The notes below the pieces were generated by a model. It saw only the letters and a program-made list of their open reading frames with translations. It was not told where the DNA came from and ran no database searches. Source: Vulcanimicrobium alpinum (GTDB taxonomy: Bacteria; Vulcanimicrobiota; Vulcanimicrobiia; Vulcanimicrobiales; Vulcanimicrobiaceae). Taken from it: a stretch of 64,000 nt of DNA. The stretch is taken from positions 3,228,484 through 3,292,483 of the forward strand of contig NZ_AP025523.1 in the NCBI RefSeq assembly GCF_027923555.1. The letters run 5' to 3'. Made by a program: the position numbers and the translations under genes. Position 1 is the first letter of the stretch. Each line of letters opens with the position of its first letter. Shown here one piece after another: positions 42,047 to 51,900 of this stretch.

Positions 42047-42164
42047 GCGCGGACCTACGGCACGCCGCCGCGCTTCGCCCGCCAAGTTTGCTTGCGGCGG
42101 AGCAGGCACCCCCCGGAAGAAAGTGCGAACTGTTGCGGTTCCCGCCTCGGAAAGGACCGCCGCC

Positions 42165-43634
42165 ATGACCTCCGTGCTGGAACGCTCGACGCTCTTGAAG
42201 TCGCAGGCCTTCGTCGGCGGCGCGTGGGTCGACGCGGACGACGGTGCGACATTCCCGGTCTACGATCCGGCGACCGGCGAGCGGATCGCCGACGTTCCGC
42301 GCTTCGGCGCGAACGAGACGCGGCGGGCGATCGAGGCCGCGAACGCCGCGCTCCCGGCGTGGCGCGCGAAAACCGGGAAGGAGCGCGCCGCGCTCGTGCG
42401 GCGCTGGTACGAACTGATCGTCGAGCACACCGAAGAGCTCGCGCACATCATGACCCTCGAACAGGGGAAGCCGCTCGCGGAAGCGCGCGGCGAGATCGCG
42501 ATGGGCGCCGGCTACGTCGAGTGGAACGCCGAAGAAGCGAAGCGGATCTACGGCGACACGATCCCGACGCTCGCGAACGACCGCCGCATGGTCGTCGTGA
42601 AACAGCCGATCGGCGTGTGCGTGGGGATCACGCCGTGGAATTTTCCGCACGCGATGGTGACGCGCAAGGCGTCGCCGGCGATCGCCGCAGGCTGCACGTT
42701 CGTGCTCAAACCGGCGGAGCAGACGCCGCTCTCCGCGCTCGCGGTCGCCGCGCTCGCCGAGATGGCCGGCTTACCGGCGGGCGTCTTCAACGTCGTCACC
42801 GGCGACGCGACCGACGCGCCGGTGATCGGCGAGGAGATGACGTCGAACCCGATCGTGCGCAAACTCGGCTTCACCGGCTCGACCGCGGTCGGCAAGCTGC
42901 TCATGGCGCAGTGCGCGCGCACGGTCAAGAAGGTCTCACTCGAACTCGGCGGCAACGCGCCGTTCATCGTGTTCGACGACGCCGACGTCGATGCCGCGGT
43001 CAACGGCGCGATGGCGGCGAAGTTCCGCAACGCCGGACAAGTTTGCGTGAGTCCCAACCGCCTTTTCGTGCAGAGCGGGATCCACGATGCGTTCGTCCAG
43101 CGTCTCGCGGAACGCGTGCGCACGCTGCGGACCGGCAACGGGTTCGAAGACGGCGTGCAGATCGGGCCGTTGATCGAGGATCAGGGCTTCGCCAAGGTCG
43201 TCGAGCACGTCGACGATGCGTGCGCGCACGGTGCCCGGCTGGTGACCGGCGGCGCGAGCAAACTCGGCGGGACGTTCTTCGAGCCGACGGTATTGACCAA
43301 TGTGAACGCGACGATGCGGCTCAGTCACGAAGAGACGTTCGGGCCGGTCGCGGCGATCGCGTCGTTCAAGACCGAAGCCGAGGTGATCGCGACGGCGAAC
43401 GACACGCCGTACGGCCTCGCGTCGTATTTTTACAGCCGCGACATCGGCCGCGTGTGGCGGGTCGCCGAAGCGCTCGAAACCGGAATGGTCGGGATCAACA
43501 CGCCGATGCTTGCCAACGAAGCGATCCCGTTCGGCGGCGTTAAGGAATCCGGGATCGGCCGCGAAGGCTCCAAATACGGGATCGAGGAGTGGACCGAGAT
43601 CAAGTACCTCTGCTTCGGAGGCCTCGACACATAA
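42165..43634 (+). CDS. aldehyde dehydrogenase, succinate-semialdehyde/2-oxoglutarate-semialdehyde type
   Basis: 489 residues, NAD(P)-dependent oxidation of a semialdehyde to the diacid. Conserved blocks: GVCVGITPWNFPHAMVTRKA, the FTGSTAVGK nucleotide loop, LELGGNAPFIVFDD with the catalytic Glu, and FRNAGQVCVSPNRLF with the catalytic Cys. It is closest to GabD-type enzymes. AAGGA nine bases before ATG 42165 supports the start. It converges on an IlvD/Edd dehydratase gene, which would fit 2-oxoglutarate semialdehyde as substrate in a sugar-acid pathway; GABA breakdown is the other common role. Confidence 0.87.
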   Translation: MTSVLERSTLLKSQAFVGGAWVDADDGATFPVYDPATGERIADVPRFGANETRRAIEAANAALPAWRAKTGKERAALVRRWYELIVEHTEELAHIMTLEQGKPLAEARGEIAMGAGYVEWNAEEAKRIYGDTIPTLANDRRMVVVKQPIGVCVGITPWNFPHAMVTRKASPAIAAGCTFVLKPAEQTPLSALAVAALAEMAGLPAGVFNVVTGDATDAPVIGEEMTSNPIVRKLGFTGSTAVGKLLMAQCARTVKKVSLELGGNAPFIVFDDADVDAAVNGAMAAKFRNAGQVCVSPNRLFVQSGIHDAFVQRLAERVRTLRTGNGFEDGVQIGPLIEDQGFAKVVEHVDDACAHGARLVTGGASKLGGTFFEPTVLTNVNATMRLSHEETFGPVAAIASFKTEAEVIATANDTPYGLASYFYSRDIGRVWRVAEALETGMVGINTPMLANEAIPFGGVKESGIGREGSKYGIEEWTEIKYLCFGGLDT

Positions 43635-43652
43635 GGTCGCGCCGAGCGCGTT

Positions 43653-43769
43653 GTCACGCTGAGCGCATCTAACTGTCCACTTTTCGGGGGCACGTTCACG
43701 CTGAGCTTGTCGAAGCGCAGCCGCAATCAGGCACGAAGAGGCGCTGCGCTTCGACAGGCTCAGCGTGAC
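43653..43769. repeat. dispersed inverted repeat, copy C
   Basis: A half copy (GTCACGCTGAGC, 43653-43664) precedes a left arm at 43695-43724 (TTCACGCTGAGC, then TTGTCGAAGCGCAGC). The right arm at 43743-43769 is its near-exact inverse. It fills the gap between two convergent genes and could act as a terminator-like hairpin for both. The right arm provides the TGA stop codon of the IlvD/Edd gene at 43760. Confidence 0.88.
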
Positions 43770-45484
43770 TGCGCGGACGACGTGGGCGACGCGGGCGACG
43801 CGGACGGTACCAGGAAGTCGAAGTCGCAGCCGCGTTCGGGGCCGAGGACGTGTTCCGCGTAGAGTTTGCGGTAGCCGCGCGATGCGAGCGGCGCGCGCGG
43901 AACCGCAGCGAGACGGTGCGCGATCTCCTCGTCGCTCAGCGCGACGTCGATCCGCCGCTCGCGCAAACTGACGCGAATGCGATCGCCGTCGCGGACGGCG
44001 GCGAGCGGCCCGCCGACCCCGCTCTCCGGTGAGATGTGCAGCACCACGGCGCCGTACGCCGTCCCGCTCATCCGCGCATCGCTGATCCGCAGCATGTCGC
44101 GCACGCCGCGCGACAGCAATTTCTTCGGAATCGGCAAGTAGCCGGCTTCCGGCATCCCTGCCGCGATCGCGCCCGCGTTCTGCAGCACCAGCACGTCGTC
44201 GGGCTCGACGTCGAGCGCCGGATCGTCGATGCGCGCAGCGAGATCGGCGAGATCGCGGAACACGACTGCGCGCCCTTCGTGCTCCAGCAGCCGCGCGTCG
44301 GCGGCCGCCGCCTTGAGGATCGCGCCGTTCGGTGCCAGGTTGCCGAAGAGCGCGACGAGCGCATCGCGCGCGACGATCGGATCGTCCGCCGGCCGGATCA
44401 CGTCGCGATCGACGTACGCCGGCACCCGCGCGAGCCGCGTCGCCAGCGTCTCCCCCGCCGCCGACACGGTCTGGCGATGCAGCAGCGGCGCAAGCTCGCG
44501 GAGCAGCGCGCCGACGCCGCCGGCGGCATGGAACTGCTCCATGTAGTGCGCGCCGACCGGTTTCAGGTTCACCAGCACCGGCGTCGCGGCGGCGATCGCG
44601 TTGAAGTGCTCGAGCGTCAGCGGGACGCCGGCGCGACCGGCGATCGCGGTGAGGTGGATCGCGCCGTTCGTCGAGCCGCCGAGCGCGAAGAGGACGCGCA
44701 GCGCGTTGTCGACGCTCTCGCGCGTGACGATCCGCTCGGGCGTCAAGCCGTCGCGCGCCATCTCAACGGCGCGCGCGCCGCTCGCCTCCGCGAATCGCAG
44801 CCGCTCCGCGTGCACTGCGGGCGGCGTCGCCGAACCGGGGAGACTCATCCCGAGCGCTTCGGTGACGCACGCCATCGTGCTCGCGGTTCCCATCACCGCG
44901 CACGTCCCCGCCGTCGTCGCGAGGTTCGATTCGAGAGCGCGGATCCGCGCGTCGTCGAGCTCGCCGGCGCGATAGCGCGCCCACCACGACCGGCAGTCGG
45001 TGCACGCGCCCAAGCGATTCCCCTCGAAGCTCCCGGTCATCATCGGACCGACGACGAGCGCGAGCGCGGGCTTCCCGGCCGAGATCGCTCCCATCAGCTG
45101 CGCGGGCAGCGTCTTGTCGCAGCCGCCGATCAGCACGACGGCGTCCATCGGCTGCGCGCGAATCATCTCCTCGACGTCCATCGCCATGAGATTGCGAAAG
45201 ACGAGGCTGGTCGGCGTGAGATACGGTTCGCCCAGCGAGATCGTTGGGAACTCCATCGGTAGGCCGCCGGCCGCGAGCACGCCGCGCGAAACGGCCTTCA
45301 CCAATTCCGGCGTGGTGCGATGGCAGTTGTTGAAGTCGCCGCCCGACGTCGCGATCCCGACGATCGGCTTTGCCAGCATCTCGTCGGAGTAGCCCATCGA
45401 CTTGGCGAACACACGCCGTAGGTAGAGCGAGAACTCGCGATCGCCGTAGTTGGTGAGCCCCTGCGACAATCCGGTTTCCGGCAT
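43760..45484 (-). CDS. IlvD/Edd family dehydratase (dihydroxy-acid or sugar-acid dehydratase)
   Basis: Iron-sulfur dehydratase of 574 residues that removes water from 2,3-dihydroxy acids or aldonic acids. Cluster Cys residues are visible in GGDFNNCHRTTPE (C54), IGGCDKTLPAQL (C122) and TAGTCAVMGTAST (C195). GACTDCRSWW is typical of the sugar-acid and atypical branches more than of classical IlvD. I start at ATG 45484 before PETGLSQGLTNYGDREF; longer in-frame starts at 45538 and 45730 precede non-conserved residues, and the latter lies within the divergent gene. The last codons (Gln-Ser-Arg-stop) come from a dispersed repeat. The neighbours (PQQ dehydrogenase, semialdehyde dehydrogenase) suit aldonate breakdown. 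Confidence 0.85.
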   Translation of the reverse strand: MPETGLSQGLTNYGDREFSLYLRRVFAKSMGYSDEMLAKPIVGIATSGGDFNNCHRTTPELVKAVSRGVLAAGGLPMEFPTISLGEPYLTPTSLVFRNLMAMDVEEMIRAQPMDAVVLIGGCDKTLPAQLMGAISAGKPALALVVGPMMTGSFEGNRLGACTDCRSWWARYRAGELDDARIRALESNLATTAGTCAVMGTASTMACVTEALGMSLPGSATPPAVHAERLRFAEASGARAVEMARDGLTPERIVTRESVDNALRVLFALGGSTNGAIHLTAIAGRAGVPLTLEHFNAIAAATPVLVNLKPVGAHYMEQFHAAGGVGALLRELAPLLHRQTVSAAGETLATRLARVPAYVDRDVIRPADDPIVARDALVALFGNLAPNGAILKAAAADARLLEHEGRAVVFRDLADLAARIDDPALDVEPDDVLVLQNAGAIAAGMPEAGYLPIPKKLLSRGVRDMLRISDARMSGTAYGAVVLHISPESGVGGPLAAVRDGDRIRVSLRERRIDVALSDEEIAHRLAAVPRAPLASRGYRKLYAEHVLGPERGCDFDFLVPSASPASPTSSAQSR

Positions 45485-45669
45485 GACGCGGCCTTCGGCG
45501 AGGCCTGCCGCGACCCCGGCACATTTGCTGGAGACCATCGTGGTGCGGCCGGCGAGTCGCGAAACTGCGGCTCGGTCCGCTCCGCCGAAGGCCAAGGGGA
45601 ACGCCGCAAGCGGCGAAAAGACGAAAACCGACCGCGAGCGTTGCTCGCGTCGACTGAGGGAGGTTTCGG

Positions 45670-47742
45670 GTGACATATTTCGTCGTTTTGCAACGCTGGT
45701 CCGTCGCAGCGATCGCAGGTTCCGCGGCACTCGTGATCGCCGCAGCCACGGGAGCGCAGCCGGGAAGTTACTACACCAAAGCGCAAGCCGCCGCGGGCGC
45801 CGTCGTCTACAGCGGGCAGTGTCAGCAATGTCACGGCGTCAACTTGCAGGGCAATTCAGGTCCGGGGCTGATCGGCGACGCGTTTCACGCCTACGTCGGC
45901 CCGAACGGGACGGCGAAATCACTCTATAACTTCATCGCCGAGCAGATGCCGGCGGACAAGCCGGCGTCGCTCACGCAGCAGCAGTACCTCGACGTCACGG
46001 CGTACCTGCTCGCGCGCAACGGATACCCGGCCGGATCGCACGCGCTCTCGCCGTCGACGCTCGGCGGCCTAAAACTCGGCGCCGTGCACGCGACGGCGAA
46101 GACTGAGATCGCCGGAACCGGCGGTGCGCAGCACGACGAGATCGTGCGCACGGCGCCGCCGACGAACGTCGTGTACGCAAAGCTGCCCGGCAACGCCGAC
46201 GTCAACGTTACCGACGCGATGCTCGCCGGCGCGAACGCCGACACCGCGAACTGGCTGCTCACCGGGCGGACGTACGACAACCAGCGCTACTCACCGCTCT
46301 CGCAGATCAGCACCGAGACGATCGGCTCGCTGACCGTCGCTGGCCTCGCGCAGACCGGGATGACGGCGAGTTTCGAATCGACGCCGATCGTGGTGAACGG
46401 CGTCATGTACCTCACCACGCCGACGGTCGAGAACAAGATGAAGATCATGGCGCTCGACGCGACCAACGGCGAGCGTCTGTGGGAGACGACGTACACTCTC
46501 GGTCCGTTCCAGATCTGCTGCGGTCCGGTGAACCGCGGGCCAGCCGTCGGCTACGGCATGGTCTACGCGCTCACGCTCGACGACAAACTGCTCGCGCTCG
46601 ACGCCGCCACCGGCAAGCAGCGCTGGTCGGCGACCGTCGCCGATCCGAAGGTCGGCTACACGGAGACCATGACGCCGCAGGTCTACGACGGGATGGTCGT
46701 GATCGGCAGCGCGGGCGGCGAGTGGCCGATCCGCGGTTTCGTCGCCGCCTATGACGCGCATAGCGGCAAGCAGAAATGGCGCTGGGATTCAACCGATCCG
46801 AAGACCTACGGCGGCGATTCGTGGAAGCGCGGCGGCGCGATGGTGTGGACGACGCCCGCGATCGATCCGCAACTCGGACTCGTCATCTTCTGCACCGGCA
46901 ATCCCAACCCCGATCTCAACGGATCGTATCGCAAAGGCGACAATCGCTGGAGCGACTCGATCGTCGCGCTCGACGTACGCACCGGCAAGCTGAAATGGGG
47001 CTACCAGCAGATCAAGCACGACGTGTGGGATTACGACGCGGTCAGCCCGGTCGTGCTCTTCGACGTGCATCAGAACGGCCAGACGATCCCGGCCGCGGGT
47101 GAAGCGGGGAAGGTCGGCTGGTTCTACATCCTCGACCGCCGCAACGGGAAACTGATCCGCAAATCCGATCCGTACGTGCTGATGTCGAAGAACATGTTCA
47201 GCCAGCCCACAAAGACGGGCGTCGACATGCTGCCGGGCGCGAACGGCGGCGCGGAATGGTCGCCGCCGGCGTACTCGCCGCAGACCCATTACGCCTACGT
47301 CCTCGGCATGGATCAATTGATGACGTTCAAGACCGAGCCCGACGAGTATCAGCCCGGACGCATCCGTCTCGGCAGCGCGTTCATCAACGTCAAGAAGGGC
47401 GCGATCCAGGACGGGCGTTTCGTCGCGATCGACACCGAGACGGGGAAGATCGCGTGGACGTACATGACGCCCCAGCCGCTGATGGGCGGCGCGCTCGCGA
47501 CCGGCGGCAACCTGGTCTTCTTCGGTGAGGGGAACGGCTGGTTCGACGCGCTCGACGCGACCAGCGGGAAGCGCGTGTGGCGCTACAACCTCGGCGCGGG
47601 CGTGAACGCGCCGCCGATCACCTACACGGTAAACGGCCAGCAGTACATCGCGGTCGCCGCCGGCGGGAACTTCCAACTCTCGTTCCCCTACGGCGACACC
47701 GTCGCGATTTTCAAACTGAACACCGCACCCCCGTCACGCTGA
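45670..47742 (+). CDS. PQQ-dependent dehydrogenase with N-terminal cytochrome c domain
   Basis: Periplasmic quinohemoprotein of 690 residues. The signal region (VAAIAGSAALVIAAATGAQ) is followed by a cytochrome c domain with CQQCH (C51, C54, H55) and a likely axial Met93. The eight-bladed PQQ propeller follows, with adjacent C283-C284 in FQICCGPV, E351 and N411 as metal ligands, and HDVWDYDAVSP with catalytic D454. D456, two residues on, is the extra acid found in lanthanide-dependent enzymes. GTG start. The final Pro-Ser-Arg-stop is read from a dispersed repeat. It diverges from the IlvD/Edd gene. It should oxidise an alcohol or sugar and pass electrons through its own heme. Confidence 0.87.
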   Translation: MTYFVVLQRWSVAAIAGSAALVIAAATGAQPGSYYTKAQAAAGAVVYSGQCQQCHGVNLQGNSGPGLIGDAFHAYVGPNGTAKSLYNFIAEQMPADKPASLTQQQYLDVTAYLLARNGYPAGSHALSPSTLGGLKLGAVHATAKTEIAGTGGAQHDEIVRTAPPTNVVYAKLPGNADVNVTDAMLAGANADTANWLLTGRTYDNQRYSPLSQISTETIGSLTVAGLAQTGMTASFESTPIVVNGVMYLTTPTVENKMKIMALDATNGERLWETTYTLGPFQICCGPVNRGPAVGYGMVYALTLDDKLLALDAATGKQRWSATVADPKVGYTETMTPQVYDGMVVIGSAGGEWPIRGFVAAYDAHSGKQKWRWDSTDPKTYGGDSWKRGGAMVWTTPAIDPQLGLVIFCTGNPNPDLNGSYRKGDNRWSDSIVALDVRTGKLKWGYQQIKHDVWDYDAVSPVVLFDVHQNGQTIPAAGEAGKVGWFYILDRRNGKLIRKSDPYVLMSKNMFSQPTKTGVDMLPGANGGAEWSPPAYSPQTHYAYVLGMDQLMTFKTEPDEYQPGRIRLGSAFINVKKGAIQDGRFVAIDTETGKIAWTYMTPQPLMGGALATGGNLVFFGEGNGWFDALDATSGKRVWRYNLGAGVNAPPITYTVNGQQYIAVAAGGNFQLSFPYGDTVAIFKLNTAPPSR

Positions 47743-47829
47743 GCCTGTCGAAGCGCCACCCGGATCGCCACGAAGGGACCGAACCCTGCGTGCGAGCTCC
47801 GGGCGGCGCTTCGACGGGCTCAGCGCGAC
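47733..47829. repeat. dispersed inverted repeat, copy D
   Basis: The left arm 47733-47757 (GTCACGCTGAGC, then CTGTCGAAGCGCC) overlaps the end of the PQQ dehydrogenase gene and supplies its TGA stop. The right arm 47805-47829 is the inverse with two substitutions (CTTCGACGGGCTCAGCGCGAC). The spacer is 47 bases. The remaining bases up to the next gene show no other feature. Confidence 0.87.
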
Positions 47830-47949
47830 GTAGGGACGCGACGTAGCGAGCGCCCGCATTCTTCCTAGCAGGCCGGGTTCGCATCACATCGAGGAGAGGC
47901 GGGACAAAACGAGCACGGCGTGCGTTCGCACAGCGTGAAGCCGAGCGTT

Positions 47950-48963
47950 ATGCCAATCACCCGTACGATGACGGTCCTGCTGTTCTGCGCCGCGACGATC
48001 GCCGCATCGGCTGCGCCGAACGCGCCGCCGGCGAAGACCGCCGCCGACGCGAAGACGGCCGCCGCCTCGAAGACTGCGCCCGCCACCCCCGCGAAGCCGG
48101 GGACGCTCTCCAAGTGGCAGCAGTTGCAGCAAGAGAAGTACCACAACTCGGCGCCGGCCGACGAGTACTTCGGCAAGATGAAGATGAGCTATCTCGGCAT
48201 CAACAACACCTATCGGGATGCCGCGATCGCCTCGGGCGACCACACGACGAATGCCGGGGTCGTCAGCAAGGTCGCCTTCGCCGACGACGCGCTCGCCGCG
48301 TGGTCGAAGAAGTATCCGAAAGACCCGCAGCTCGCGCGCACGTACTTCCTCGCGATCGAAAGCGACAAGCGCATCTGGCTGCAGCCGAACCAGCAGCGCG
48401 CCTGGACGTACATGAACCGCATCGTCTCGACATTCGGCGACACGTACTTCGGCAAGATCGTCAAGAAGAATCTCGGGATCGGCTTTACCGAACACTACTA
48501 TGCGGAAGCGGTCGCGTGCGCGACCGCCGCGCCGACCGAGACGCCGGCCCCCGCACCCGCAACGACGGCGACCGAAGCACCCCGCCGCGGACGCGGCCCA
48601 GCGCCGACGCCCACGCCGTCGCCGACACCGACCGCCACCCCGACGCCGTCGCCGACGCCATCACCGGTCCCCACGCCGCGCGCGATCGGCAAGGGTCTCA
48701 AAGTGATGATCGAAACGCCGCCGTGCGTCCCGCCCGCGACGCCGTCGCCGACCGCACTGCCGACGACGCCGGTGACGAGCGCGCCGCTCGCTACGCCCGC
48801 GCCCGGAACGGCGACGCGCGCCCCGCTCGCATCTCCGGCGCCGTCCGCTGCTTCGCCCATTGCGTCGCCGTCGACGACGATCGCGAGCCCGCGTCCGTCC
48901 GCCTCGCCCTCGCTTCCGGTAATGCCGACCCCGGCGGCGTCACACCGGCCGTCGACGCGTTAG
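47950..48963 (+). CDS. exported protein with Pro/Thr/Ala-rich low-complexity tail
   Basis: About 337 residues, unknown function. A signal peptide (MTVLLFCAATIAASAAPNAP) is followed by an Ala/Lys linker and a compact helical domain of about 130 residues (SKWQQLQQEKYHNSAPADEY, YPKDPQLARTYFLAIESDKR, WTYMNRIVSTFGDTYFGKIV). From about residue 195 to the end it is Pro/Thr/Ser/Ala-rich with TPTPSPTPTATPTPSPTP-type repeats, interrupted by GKGLKVMIETPPCVPP. The tail looks like an extended extracellular spacer. ATG 47950 is preferred; GTG 47920 and ATG 47968 are alternatives. It converges on the 2-oxoglutarate dehydrogenase gene, two bases from its stop. Confidence 0.62.
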   Translation: MPITRTMTVLLFCAATIAASAAPNAPPAKTAADAKTAAASKTAPATPAKPGTLSKWQQLQQEKYHNSAPADEYFGKMKMSYLGINNTYRDAAIASGDHTTNAGVVSKVAFADDALAAWSKKYPKDPQLARTYFLAIESDKRIWLQPNQQRAWTYMNRIVSTFGDTYFGKIVKKNLGIGFTEHYYAEAVACATAAPTETPAPAPATTATEAPRRGRGPAPTPTPSPTPTATPTPSPTPSPVPTPRAIGKGLKVMIETPPCVPPATPSPTALPTTPVTSAPLATPAPGTATRAPLASPAPSAASPIASPSTTIASPRPSASPSLPVMPTPAASHRPSTR

Positions 48964-48964
48964 A

Positions 48965-51900
48965 TCACTCCGTCAGCGCCTGACGGACGATCCGCTCCTG
49001 CTCCACCGCGTGCGCTCCCGGATAGCCTTCCGAGGGGCTCGCGCGGTATGGGCGGCCGATGTACTCGAGGTCGGCGATGTTGGGCGGCAGATTCTCGACG
49101 ACACGGCGCCGCACGTGCGCGCGGGCGCCCATGTTTTTCGGCTCTTCCTGCACCCAAATCGCGTGCTCGAGGTTCGGGTAGCTGCCGATCAGCGCGAGGA
49201 TCTCGTGCCGCGGGAGCGGTGAGAGCATCTCGACCCGCGCGATCGCGGTGCGCTTCGCATCGGCATAGAGCGGGCTCGACGTCAGATCGTAGTAGACGTG
49301 GCCGCTGCAGAGCAGCAGGCGCGTCACCTCCGACTTGTCCGCCTTCTCGTAGCGCGGATCGTCGATCACTTCGCGGAACGAGCCGCCGGCGAGCTCGTCG
49401 ATCGTCCCGTAGGCGGCGCGGTTGCGCAGCAGCGACTTCGGCGTCATGACGACCAGCGGGTAGGCCTGCTGCGCGCGCGCCTGCGCGCGCAGGAGATGGA
49501 AATACTGCGCCGCGGTCGAGCAGTTGGCGACGCGAATGTTGCCTTCCGCCGAAAGCTGGAGAAAGCGTTCGATGCGCGCGCTCGAGTGTTCGGGACCGGC
49601 GCCTTCGTAGCCGTGCGGGAGCAGCAGCGTCAGACGTGTCGACTGGCCCCACTTCGCGGCGCCGGCGGCGATAAACTGATCGATGATGATCTGTGCGCCG
49701 TTGTTGAAATCGCCGAACTGCGCTTCCCACAAGACCAGCGCGTGCGGAATCTCCGCGCCGTACCCGTATTCGAAGCCCAGGCAGGCGTACTCGGAGAGCG
49801 GCGAGTTGTAGATCTCGAACGACGCCTTGGCGTCGGCGAGGTGCTGGAGTGGAACGTATTTCGCGTTGGTCTGCGCGTCGTGCAGGACGGCGTGGCGGTG
49901 CGAGAAGGTGCCGCGCTCCGTGTCCTGACCGCTGATGCGGATCGGCGTCCCTTCGCTCAGCAGCGACGCGAACGCGAGCGCCTCCGCCAAGCCCCAATCG
50001 ACTTCGCCGGTTTCGCGCAGCGCCTGCGTCCGCTTCGCGAACTGCGACTGCAGCTTCTTGTTGAGCGCGAAGCCTTCCGGAACGCTCACCACGGCATCGG
50101 CGAAGCGCATCAGCGTCGGCTTGTTGACCGACGTCTTCGGCATCGCTTCGCCGTGGTGCGATTTTCCGTTTGTGTGTCCAGCGCGCTCGAATTCGCCGCT
50201 CTTCACGCGGCGGTGCGCGTCGGTGATGCGCGCGGTCGCGACATCCTGCAATTCCTTGACCTGGTCCTGCGAAAGGATCCCTTGCGCGACGAGCTGCGCG
50301 GCGTAGAGTTCGCGCACCGTCGGATGAGCCTTGATCGATTCGACCATCTGCGGCTGCGTGTACGCGGGTTCGTCCTGTTCGTTGTGGCCGAAGCGGCGAT
50401 ACCCGATCAGATCGACGATGACGTCGCGCGAGAACTTGCGGCGATAGTCGATCCCGAGATGCACGGCGGCGATGCACGCATCGACGTCGTCGGCGTTGAC
50501 GTGCACGATCGGCAGGTCGTAGCCCTTCGCGAGGTCGGAGGCGTAGCGCGTCGAGCGTGCTTCCGACGGATCGGTGGTGAAGCCGACCTGATTGTTGGAG
50601 ATGATGTGGATCGTGCCGCCGGTGGCGTAGCCGGCGAGGCCCTGCAGGTTGAGGACCTCCGCGACGATGCCCTGCGCGGCGAACGCCGCGTCGCCGTGGA
50701 TCAGGATCGGTGCGGCGACCTCGCTGTTGAGCGTCGGCGGGTTGACGGTGTGGTCGGTCTGCAGCGCGCGCGTCATCCCTTCGACGACGCCGTCGACCGC
50801 TTCGAGGTGCGACGGGTTGTGCGCGAGCTCGACTCGAATCTTCGTCCCGTTCGGCGTCTCGTATGTCCCCTCGGCGCCGTGATGGTACTTCACGTCGCCG
50901 GTCGAATCGCTGTCGGCCGATTCGGGCGAAGCGAGCTCTTCGCGCTGCGAGGCCTGCTCGAACTCGGCGAGGAGTTCTTCGTAGGGCCGGTTGACGACGT
51001 GCGCGATCGTCGAGAGGCGGCCGCGGTGCGCCATCCCGATCACGGCCGTCTGCGTCCCGTCCTCGGCCAGCATCGAGATCGTCTCTTCGAGCATCGGGAC
51101 CATCACGTCGAGCCCTTCGATCGAGAAGGTCTTCTGCGACATGAATTGCTTGCGGAAGTAGCGCTCCATCGTCTCGACCTTGGTGAGACGCTGGAGCACC
51201 TGCACGCGGCGTTGCGGCGTAAGCGGACGCCGATGCATCCCCGTCTCGATGTACTCGCGCAGCCATTCGCGCTGCTGCGTGTTCGAGATGTGCTCGATCT
51301 CGTACGCGATCGTCGAAGAATACGTCTCGCGCAGCTTCGGCAGCACGTCGGCGAGCGTGTTGCCCGGCACCTTCACGCGCAGCACCGACGCGGGGATCGC
51401 GTGCATCATCGCCGGCGTGAGGTTGTAGGTCGCCGGATCGAGCGACGGATCTCCGGGAGGCTTCGAGCCGAGCGGATCGAGCGTCGCGGCGAGATGCCCG
51501 TGACGGCGGTACGCCGAGACGACCGCCATCCCCGCCGCGATCGCGCGCAGCATCTCCTCCGACGGCATCCCGGCGAACTCGCCGGCCTGCACCGGCGCGA
51601 CGGCTTCGCGCGCTGCGGCCGGCGCGGCGGCGTTGGCGTCGGTCGCACTGCCGCGCACCGCCGCGGTCAGGCCGAGCTGCGAGAAGATCGTTTCGTAGAA
51701 CTCATCGGCGCCTGCGAGGAGTTCGTCGACGCGCTTGAGATACTCGCCCGACTGTGCGCCTTGGACGACGCGATGATCGTACGTCGACGTCAGCGTCATC
51801 ACTTTCTCGACCCCGAGCTGAGCGAGGGTCGCCTTCGGCGCGTGCGCGAGGCCCGGCGGATACGCAATCGCGCCGGCCGCGATGATCGCGCCCTGCCCGA

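Noticed and set aside
45485-45730. N-terminal extension of the IlvD/Edd protein to 45730
   Set aside because: The extra residues are not family-like and would run through the divergent promoter into the PQQ dehydrogenase gene.
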